From Rhodothermaceae bacterium (lineage in GTDB: Bacteria > Bacteroidota > Rhodothermia > Rhodothermales > JAHQVL01): a DNA stretch of 43,115 nt. The notes under the pieces were generated by a model. The model was not told the DNA's origin. It saw only the letters and a program-made list of their open reading frames with translations, and did no database searches. The stretch lies in NCBI GenBank assembly GCA_019634345.1, contig JAHQVL010000092.1, forward strand, positions 1 to 43,115. The letters are read 5' to 3'. The position numbers and the translations under genes are program-made. Of this stretch, positions 1 through 5,959 are shown piece by piece; positions within the stretch are counted from its first letter, which is position 1, and every line of letters starts with the position of its first letter.

Positions 1-2
1 AG

Positions 3-95
3 TTTCCAATGATTGATGAGATCGTTGAAGCCGCGTACCAGCATACTAAAGGCAAACTGGCGATGGGTGTTATTCAGGATAAGATTGGGATTTAG
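3..95 (+). CDS. C-terminal end of an unidentified protein
   Basis: An open frame enters from the left edge and ends at TAG (93-95), giving about 30 residues that finish in KLAMGVIQDKIGI. The fragment is too short for me to name a family. It is read toward the cyclase gene on the other strand. The stop codon lies at the edge of the 43-bp repeat array, and the bases around it weakly resemble the end of a repeat unit. Confidence 0.5.
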   Translation, partial: FPMIDEIVEAAYQHTKGKLAMGVIQDKIGI

Positions 96-102
96 GAAAG
101 CT

Positions 103-563
103 GATTCCAGGTAACCTTGGATGCACTTTCGGGTACCTAGAATCAGACTCAAGGTAACCCTGGATGCACTTTCGGGTACCTAGAACCGGACTCAAGGTAA
201 CCTTGGATGCACTTTCGGGCACCTCGGATCGGATTCAAGGTAACCTTGATTGCACTTTTTGTCACTCAAATGGCTATTCAAGGTAACCCTGGATACACTT
301 TCGAGTACCTCGAATCGGACTCAAGGTAACCTTGGGTGTACTTTCGGGTACCTAGAATCGGACTCAAGGTAACCTTGGATGTACTTTCGATACCTCGAAT
401 CGGACTCAAGGTAACCTTGGATGTACTTTCGGGTACCTAGAATCGGACCCAAGGTAACCTTGAATGGGATGCTAACTATCAAAAAGTACATCCCAGGAAG
501 ACTTGATTGCACTTTTTGTCGGTCATAAATGCCCTCCAGGCTACCGTGATTACCCTCTCGACC
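103..563. repeat. 43-bp tandem repeat array, about eleven units
   Basis: Units start at about 108, 151, 194, 237, 280, 323, 366, 408, 451, 494 and 537. The period is exactly 43 bp except for one 42-bp unit (366-407). The common type begins AAGGTAACCTTGGATGCAC, then reads TTTCGGGTACC, then TAGAATCGGACTC. Units at 237 and 494 form a second type sharing TTGATTGCACTTTTTGTC with a different second half; the unit at 451 is strongly diverged and the last is partial. Each common unit contains the odd-centred palindrome CAAGGTAACCTTG, and can fold GGTAaCC on GGgTACC around a 14-nt loop. Without unique spacers it is not a CRISPR array. It sits between convergent genes. The antisense open frame across it is a by-product of the periodicity. 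Confidence 0.95.
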
Positions 564-598
564 AAAGAAAAAAGGCGCCCAGGCTTGCCTGAAAGGGC
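564..598 (-). terminator. Probable intrinsic terminator of the GAF-cyclase gene
   Basis: Read on the minus strand, about 40 bases past the stop of the cyclase gene, GCCC (598-595) pairs with GGGC (580-577) and AGGC pairs with GCCT around an AA turn, with a four-base bulge on one side. A T-rich run follows (the complement of AAAGAAAAAA at 564-573). Confidence 0.6.
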
Positions 599-640
599 TT
601 CAGAGTAGTTGCCGGCCCTCGAATGACTACGGGAACGCGC

Positions 641-1816
641 TTACACAAGCTTGTACAACACGTGCTTGTTTACGCGGCCGCGAATATCAACACCTTCCAG
701 CCGTTCAGGCTGTAACTCGGATGTATCCACCCGTTCGAACACTTCCTCAGAGATCAGCAGTTGGCTCTCAAACCGCTTATTAAGTTGCTCGATCCGAGCC
801 GTCAGATTCACTACATCGCCATTGATTTGAAATTCTTTGCGGTCTTTCGAGCCCACGTTTCCCACGACGATGGGACCCACGTGCAGCCCGATACCTACTC
901 GCGTTGGCTCCAACGCTCCCGAGGCGCACTTTGCCTCCAGCCGGCGAATAATCTCCAGCGAAGCATCGACAGCATTTTGGCAATCGTTTCCATAAGAAAC
1001 GGGAGCGCCAAACAGGGCAACAAAACTGTCTCCCAGGAGCCGGTGAACAATGCCCTTATGCTCCTGCACACATTCGATCATGAAATCAAAGACACGATTC
1101 AGATAATCGACAACCTCTTCGGGGGAGTGCTTCTCCGCAAAGGTTGAAAACCCTCGTATGTCAAGAAACATGATGCAGGTTGTCAGCCGGCGGCTTTGGA
1201 TATGGGCCCCTTCCTGCAGCAACTCCTCAACAAGCGCAGGCGACACATGCTGCCCGAAGATCATCTTTACACGATTGCGCTCTTCGATGAGCCTCTTGTT
1301 ATGAATGATCTGGGTTGATTGAGAAGCGATTATATAGAGTAGCTTTTCATCCTCCTTCGTAAAGCCTTCTGGATCTCGCTTATTGTACAGCGTAAAGACA
1401 CCAATGAGATTGTTTTTTATAATCAACGGGACGCTCATAACAGAGCGGATGGCATCATCCCAAGGAATGCCCCTAATCTCATCTGAATGATGAGGATCAT
1501 TAATGCGTAAAGGACGCATATGGACCTGCATCCATCCGATCATTAAATCGTGAGGACTAAACGCATTAACGTCCTGGCTATCTAAACGCGTTCGAAATAA
1601 TGTTTTTGCACCGTCCTCTCCCACTTCCTCTTGCAACGTGATCACGCCCTGCTCTGCTTTAAGCAAACTGATTGTTCTTCGCGTTAGTACCTGTATGGTC
1701 GTCTCCAGGTCATCGGAAGCGCCAATGAGCCGGGCCAGTTCGTTCAGCGAATAAAGCTGCTCGATGGCTGCCCTGAGAGACGATATTTCTTTCCTGAGAG
1801 AGGATTCGGATTGCAT
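641..1816 (-). CDS. GAF domain-containing class III nucleotide cyclase
   Basis: A 391-residue soluble signalling protein that probably makes a cyclic nucleotide. A short coiled N-terminus leads into a GAF domain (about 25-175) and a class III cyclase domain (about 210-365). The two metal aspartates are visible in FLDIRGFS (Asp219) and LLGDSFVALFG (Asp263), and the transition-state Asn337 and Arg341 in VVNLTARIE. The residues that normally choose the purine are altered: the usual Lys is Arg259 and the usual Asp/Thr is Gln330, so cAMP versus cGMP cannot be told. The open frame continues 36 codons upstream, but that part is encoded by the word repeat at 1840-1928, so I start at ATG 1816 (MQSESS). 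It has no membrane segment. It lies downstream of the M20 and PAS genes on the same strand, with a 122-bp gap holding the repeat. Confidence 0.9.
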   Translation of the reverse strand: MQSESSLRKEISSLRAAIEQLYSLNELARLIGASDDLETTIQVLTRRTISLLKAEQGVITLQEEVGEDGAKTLFRTRLDSQDVNAFSPHDLMIGWMQVHMRPLRINDPHHSDEIRGIPWDDAIRSVMSVPLIIKNNLIGVFTLYNKRDPEGFTKEDEKLLYIIASQSTQIIHNKRLIEERNRVKMIFGQHVSPALVEELLQEGAHIQSRRLTTCIMFLDIRGFSTFAEKHSPEEVVDYLNRVFDFMIECVQEHKGIVHRLLGDSFVALFGAPVSYGNDCQNAVDASLEIIRRLEAKCASGALEPTRVGIGLHVGPIVVGNVGSKDRKEFQINGDVVNLTARIEQLNKRFESQLLISEEVFERVDTSELQPERLEGVDIRGRVNKHVLYKLV

Positions 1817-1839
1817 AGACTCAGTTCGTTGCAAGCAAC

Positions 1840-1928
1840 GTACTTTCGGTTTGTTGTTCAGGGTTTGGGGTTTGTTGTTTGGGATACAAAATATCAACAA
1901 CAAACACCAAACGACGAACGACAAACAT
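1840..1928. repeat. Word-type inverted repeat (GTTTG / CAAAC words)
   Basis: The left arm (1840-1887) is made of GTTTG, TTGTTG and GGGTTTGGGG words. The right arm (1891-1928) holds the complementary words CAACAAC, CAAACACC and CGACAAAC. The arms are imperfect reverse complements around a short AT-rich centre, and fill the gap between the cyclase start and the M20 stop. The arms are strand-skewed (G/T against A/C), like other gene borders in this window. Confidence 0.75.
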
Positions 1929-1950
1929 AGTACTTTGTTTACAAAGTACT
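1929..1950. repeat. Perfect 9-bp hairpin spanning the stop of the M20 gene
   Basis: AGTACTTTG (1929-1937) and CAAAGTACT (1942-1950) are perfect reverse complements around a four-base loop. On the minus strand it reads ATGAGTACTTTG then TAA, so the final codons and the stop of the M20 hydrolase lie inside it. Its TGAGTAC edge matches the outer end of the elements at 4454 and 25773. It may act as a transcript-end hairpin. Confidence 0.7.
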
Positions 1951-3186
1951 CATCCCGGCTTTGTCCAAGATCGCATGTAAAAGCACATTCGCCCCGGCTT
2001 CGACATGCTCTGGGGTAGAATACTCGTTGATATTATGACTAATCCCATCCTGGCTGGGAATAAAAATCATTGACGCAGGCCACTTTGAAGCCATGATCTG
2101 TGCATCGTGCCCGGCACCGCTGATCATGCGCATCGAGGAATAGTGGAGAGCCTCAGCCGCTTTTTCTACGCTCTCGACGCACTGTGCATCGAAGATAACT
2201 GGATCCACATCGGCCAATGGTTTAATTGAGGGGCGAACCTTCTCTTTTTCACAGAGCGCATTGATCTTCTGATGGAGAAGGTCCCTGGCCTGAATGAGCC
2301 GATCCTTTTCGGCATGCCTCAAATCAATCGTCATGGTTGCCTCTTTCGCAATGACATTGATCAGGTTAGGGAAAAGAGAGAGTGCCCCAACAGTTCCTCG
2401 GAGTCCTTCTATCTCCTCCGTTAAGGTTCGAACGTAGGCCGCAATGGATGAAGCAACATACCCGGCATCTCGCCTTCGATGCATGGGGGTAACACCGGCA
2501 TGATTCGATTCGCCCTCCAGTACCACTTCTTCCCACAAAATGCCCTGTACACGATCCACAATCCCGATATCCAATTCCTTATCGAGCAGCACCGGCCCCT
2601 GTTCAATGTGCAACTCGATGAAGCTCTTAATGAAGTCCACAGGGATATCGTCCTCCCCACTAAAGGCTACTTCATCCAGGCATTCCTTGATTGTTTTTCC
2701 ATCTATCCCTTCAATAGGCTCAATCTCATCGAGGCCCAGTTGCCCAGAGACGTACAGGCTGCCCATCATATCTGGCATAAAGCGGACGCCTTCTTCGTTG
2801 ACAAACGCAACAACCCCTACAGCATGATGGGTCTGAACCTGGTGTTCGTTTAAGGTTTGCAGCACCTCCAGCCCGGCCAGAACGCCCAGGCTTCCGTCAT
2901 ACTTGCCTCCCGTTCCTACCGTATCTATGTGAGAACCTGTTAAGACGAGCCGGCGATCAGGCCCCGTCCCATCACGCACGCCAAGGATATTCCCAATGGG
3001 ATCAATCCGAACCTCCAGCCCTGCATCGCGCATGCGTTGCTCTACATAATCCCGCCCCTGTTTGTCTTCTTTAGAAAAAGCCAATCGGCACACGCCACCC
3101 CCAGGCAATGCTCCAATTTTTGCCAAAGACTCCAGTTCACTCCAGAGCCGTTCCCCATTGATTTGCACAGTTGTACTCCTTGTCAT
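1939..3186 (-). CDS. M20-family amidase, N-carbamoyl-amino-acid / allantoate hydrolase type
   Basis: A cytoplasmic zinc hydrolase of about 415 residues, in the family that removes carbamoyl groups from N-carbamoyl-L-amino acids, beta-ureidopropionate or allantoate. Family hallmarks are visible: GSHIDTVGTGGKYDG (metal His86, bridging Asp97), FVNEEGVRF (catalytic/metal Glu131-Glu132) and the late GAGHDAQ histidine. The length is usual for the family. Substrate cannot be set from sequence, and no purine or pyrimidine catabolic genes are nearby. Start: a GTG at 3201 and an ATG at 3186 (MTRSTT) are in frame; a further GTG at 3168 has AAGGAG seven bases ahead of it and is a serious alternative. The last codons lie inside the hairpin at 1929-1950. 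Confidence 0.88.
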   Translation of the reverse strand: MTRSTTVQINGERLWSELESLAKIGALPGGGVCRLAFSKEDKQGRDYVEQRMRDAGLEVRIDPIGNILGVRDGTGPDRRLVLTGSHIDTVGTGGKYDGSLGVLAGLEVLQTLNEHQVQTHHAVGVVAFVNEEGVRFMPDMMGSLYVSGQLGLDEIEPIEGIDGKTIKECLDEVAFSGEDDIPVDFIKSFIELHIEQGPVLLDKELDIGIVDRVQGILWEEVVLEGESNHAGVTPMHRRRDAGYVASSIAAYVRTLTEEIEGLRGTVGALSLFPNLINVIAKEATMTIDLRHAEKDRLIQARDLLHQKINALCEKEKVRPSIKPLADVDPVIFDAQCVESVEKAAEALHYSSMRMISGAGHDAQIMASKWPASMIFIPSQDGISHNINEYSTPEHVEAGANVLLHAILDKAGMSTL

Positions 3187-3254
3187 GAATGAAACGAACA
3201 CTCAAGAATACCTGGTGTTTATCACGCATGCAAGCCTGTGCATCCTTAACTAGC

Positions 3255-4412
3255 TCACGCTCCTATCTGTGTATCGCGTTTTGTGTTCTTCAGTAGCCTG
3301 GAGACCTTGCTAATCATTGTTATTGTGTCGCCCACGGTATCCGGTAAGGACGTGATCATCTTGTCGATTTGCGTCGATCGAATCATCTCTTGAAGATCCA
3401 GTATATGTTGTTCTACAGACTGGCTGTCCTCGAGGCCATCCATCAACGTTAGATTCATTTCAATCACTTCCCGCAGGGCCTTGATGGCCGAATCTAAGTA
3501 GTGCAGGTTCTCGCTGATATTCTGAACGGGCGAGCTCATTTCATGGGCCATCGAAGCAACCATCTGGATGATTTCTCCCATTTCATCCCATTCCTGCTCT
3601 GTTCTTTCGGGTTGCGCGAACTGGGTAATGTCCCGAGCTAATAAAAAGACACCGGCCCTTCGATTTACCTGTTGTGCTACTGGCGTAAAGACGATTTCCA
3701 GCCGGCCTTCTTGGCCATTAGCGCGGTTAAATCGAATTTTCTCCTCATAGAAAGCAGCATTTCCCTGGCACGCCTGGATACGATTTTCGATTCGTTCTAT
3801 ATCCCAATCGATCCCGCATTCAGCCAGCGGCCTACCGAGCACGTCTATTTCTTTCACGCCAAACAGACGTTCTGCCGTTTTATTCCAAAGCATCACGTTC
3901 CCTTCACGATCCACGCCAATTAATACAGAAGACATCGAGGTGAGTAAGTCCTCTGATTCTTGATTGGCTCGCTGGAGTTCAATTTTCTCCAGCTCGTACT
4001 CAGTTATATCCAGGCCGTATAAATGACAGATTTTTTGCCTTCGATCGCCTTTGAAAACAAACCGAAAATACTCCCCTTTTTTTCTTGCATGAAGCTGAAG
4101 GACACCTTCAGTTTCAATCAAATCGCTGATGTCGATGCCTTTAGTAAAGGTAAGGGTATCGAACAGTGATTGGCCAGGCACAACGCCTCGGCCCCAGTAT
4201 CTGATTGAGGAGGGATTTGCAAACGTGACGGTGCCCTTTTTGTCAAAAAGAATCACAGGATATGGCATTCCTGCCACAATACTAGCCATCTCACTGAGTC
4301 CTTTCCTCGCCTTAGCCAATTCGTTGGCATGTTCAACGAGCTGGGAATCCGACTGCTTTCGCGCCCTTTTTTCTTCCGCCAGCTTGTGCTTAATTATATC
4401 CAGATCGTACAT
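3255..4412 (-). CDS. PAS-PAS protein with a histidine-kinase DHp domain but no ATPase domain
   Basis: About 385 residues with no membrane segment: an N-terminal coiled coil (about 8-45), PAS domain one (about 47-140), PAS domain two (about 155-265), then a dimerisation/phosphoacceptor helix pair whose H-box reads MAHEMSSPVQNISENL (His290). The region after it (SLPDTVGDTITMISKVSRLL) matches the second helix seen in PAS kinases with AHEINTP-type H-boxes. The protein ends there. The ATP-binding domain that should follow is absent, and only 68 bp separate the stop from the next gene, so it is not hidden in another frame. It could be a phosphotransfer/dimerisation partner, a decayed kinase or a trans-phosphorylated sensor. 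I chose ATG 4412 over GTG 4421. Confidence 0.82.
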   Translation of the reverse strand: MYDLDIIKHKLAEEKRARKQSDSQLVEHANELAKARKGLSEMASIVAGMPYPVILFDKKGTVTFANPSSIRYWGRGVVPGQSLFDTLTFTKGIDISDLIETEGVLQLHARKKGEYFRFVFKGDRRQKICHLYGLDITEYELEKIELQRANQESEDLLTSMSSVLIGVDREGNVMLWNKTAERLFGVKEIDVLGRPLAECGIDWDIERIENRIQACQGNAAFYEEKIRFNRANGQEGRLEIVFTPVAQQVNRRAGVFLLARDITQFAQPERTEQEWDEMGEIIQMVASMAHEMSSPVQNISENLHYLDSAIKALREVIEMNLTLMDGLEDSQSVEQHILDLQEMIRSTQIDKMITSLPDTVGDTITMISKVSRLLKNTKRDTQIGA

Positions 4413-4453
4413 GTGGTTCACGTTTACCGAACATCGTTCACTTTGGGTTCACC

Positions 4454-4621
4454 TGAGTACGATCAAATGAATCTTGATGGATTCATTTGATCGGTTACGG
4501 GTTTCGGGTTTCAGGTTTCGGGTTGTTTTAGGAGCTATATGGACGCTTTTAACCCGGAACGCGAAACACGAAACCCGTAATCGATCACATCAATTCGTTA
4601 GAATTTATGTGATTGTACTTA
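4454..4621. repeat. 168-bp composite inverted-repeat element (TGAGTAC ... GTACTTA)
   Basis: The outer ends, TGAGTACGATCAAATGAAT and the reverse complement of the right end (TAAGTACAATCACATAAAT), match at 15 of 19 bases. Inside are a perfect 13-bp hairpin (GATCAAATGAATC, 4461-4473, with 4480-4492), a word core of GGGTTTCGGG-like words (4494-4528) facing AACCCG/GAAACACGAAACCCG (4551-4580), and a second hairpin near 4584-4613 with one mismatch in 13 bp. It fills half of the gap between the divergent PAS and protease genes. It encodes no protein. Confidence 0.8.
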
Positions 4622-4642
4622 AAGGATATCGACCTATATTTG
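4613..4642 (+). promoter_or_regulatory. Bacteroidota-type promoter candidate for the HtrA-like gene
   Basis: TTG (4613-4615), a 19-base spacer, then TATATTTG (4635-4642) fits the TTG/TANNTTTG -33/-7 pattern of Bacteroidota primary sigma factors. It is about 110 bases before the ATG at 4752. The -33 TTG lies inside the right end of the repeat element (4454-4621). The remaining 4643-4751 shows no other feature I can name. Confidence 0.5.
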
Positions 4643-4751
4643 TAAGGTTTAAGAAAAGTAGGGAGTTCATTATCTACGACGGTGTTTCGATCAGAAACCG
4701 AGCTACGATCTTCACGTAGAGTATCCATGTACGTTTAATCCTAGTAAATCC

Positions 4752-5918
4752 ATGCAAATGATCAGAATTGCGATTTTCTCTCTGGCCGTAATCCTGGTAT
4801 CCTGTAAACAACAGGTGCGTTCTCAAGAATCTGACGCCAATGCCACCCCAGAGCCCGTTGCGTCTCTGGAACAGCTGAATGACAATCTTTACACAAGCAG
4901 GCAGACAGCCATAACCAGAGCGGTTGAAGAGGCGAGTCCTGCCGTTGTGAGTATCAGCGTAACCGAAGTGCGTCGATACAGAGATCCTTTTGCCAACGAC
5001 CCCTGGATGGAGTTTTTCTTCGGTAGCCGCCGCTCTCGTATTTATGAACAACAAGTTTCCAGCGTCGGCTCGGGGTTTGTTATTTCACCGGACGGATATA
5101 TCGTAACGAATGAGCATGTAGCTCATAACCCCGCTAAAATCAACGTAGCGTTCATCGATGGCTCCACGTTGGAGGCCACTCTAATAGGCAGTGATGAGGT
5201 TACAGACCTTGCCTTACTCAAGGTTAATCCGTCAGAAGCACTCCCTCATCTGGAGTTTTCTCATACTGACCATCCAATCCCAGGAGAATGGGCGATTGCG
5301 TTAGGAAACCCGTTTGGTCTATTTCAAGCCGCAGAGCCTACTGTAACCGTCGGGGTTGTAAGTGGCGTTGGGAGAGATTTCCAGCCCCAGGAAAATCGCA
5401 TCTATCGAGACATGATCCAGACAGATGCGGCCATCAACCAGGGGAACTCGGGCGGTCCGTTGATTAACGCCCAAGGAAAAGTGATAGGCGTAAATACCTT
5501 TATCTATACAGCGGGTGGCGGAGGTGGATCTATTGGGCTTGGCTTCGCTGTTCCAGCAAACAAAGCCCAAAGCATCATACAAGAGATCCGTGAAAACGGG
5601 CAGGTAGACAGGTCGTACTATATCGGCATGTATGGTGTTGATTTAAACGAGCGCTATGCTCGCGCCCTAGGATTGCAAGACGCCAGAGGATTTATCGTTC
5701 AGGATGTCGAAGTAGACTCCCCTGCCGATCAAGCCGGTTTCAAACCATACGACGTGATCCGTTCTTTCGAAGGAGAAACGATCACCGGTCAAATGGATTT
5801 CGCCGTACGCCTGTACGATTACCGCCCAGGAGATGTTGTCCGAGTAGGCGTACTGCGAGATGGCCGCGAGATGGAACTGACGTTAGAGCTGGGTAGCAAT
5901 GAGCAGAGAGGGGGGTGA
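4752..5918 (+). CDS. HtrA/DegP-like serine protease, lipoprotein, one PDZ domain
   Basis: A 388-residue S1C-family protease for envelope protein quality control. A lipoprotein signal ends in LVSC (Cys18), so it is probably anchored to a membrane on the periplasmic side. The chymotrypsin-fold domain (about 50-270) has the catalytic triad: His122 in VTNEHVAH, Asp152 in EVTDLALLKV, and Ser233 in NQGNSGGPL. One PDZ domain follows (about 285-383). Classical DegP has two PDZ domains and no lipid anchor, so this is closer to the DegS/HhoA arrangement. A 14-bp sequence, CACGAAACCCGTAA, occurs on both sides of the gene (4567-4580 and 5920-5933). ATG 4752 and ATG 4758 are both possible starts. Confidence 0.92.
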   Translation: MQMIRIAIFSLAVILVSCKQQVRSQESDANATPEPVASLEQLNDNLYTSRQTAITRAVEEASPAVVSISVTEVRRYRDPFANDPWMEFFFGSRRSRIYEQQVSSVGSGFVISPDGYIVTNEHVAHNPAKINVAFIDGSTLEATLIGSDEVTDLALLKVNPSEALPHLEFSHTDHPIPGEWAIALGNPFGLFQAAEPTVTVGVVSGVGRDFQPQENRIYRDMIQTDAAINQGNSGGPLINAQGKVIGVNTFIYTAGGGGGSIGLGFAVPANKAQSIIQEIRENGQVDRSYYIGMYGVDLNERYARALGLQDARGFIVQDVEVDSPADQAGFKPYDVIRSFEGETITGQMDFAVRLYDYRPGDVVRVGVLRDGREMELTLELGSNEQRGG

Positions 5919-5935
5919 TCACGAAACCCGTAACC

Positions 5936-5959
5936 AAACAGGTGATCAATCATCTGTTT
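5936..5959. terminator. Hairpin between two convergent genes
   Basis: AAACAGGTGAT pairs with ATCATCTGTTT around a CA turn (10 Watson-Crick pairs plus one G-T pair). It covers the stop codon of the SGNH/TPR gene (5950-5952), 18 bases after the protease stop. It lacks a clean T-run, so it may be only a 3' end stabiliser. Confidence 0.5.

Noticed and set aside
321..512. Open frame on the minus strand with repeated peptide YIQGYLESDSRY
   Set aside because: It simply reads the 43-bp tandem repeat; the period is not a multiple of three, and only the 42-bp unit keeps the phase for two copies. No start signal or homologous protein is apparent.
103..563. CRISPR array
   Set aside because: Whole 43-bp units repeat head to tail with no unique spacers, and no cas gene is near.
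761..1147. Plus-strand 128-codon open frame opposite the cyclase
   Set aside because: It lies wholly inside the cyclase gene, whose catalytic motifs are clear; the antisense product shows no recognisable features.
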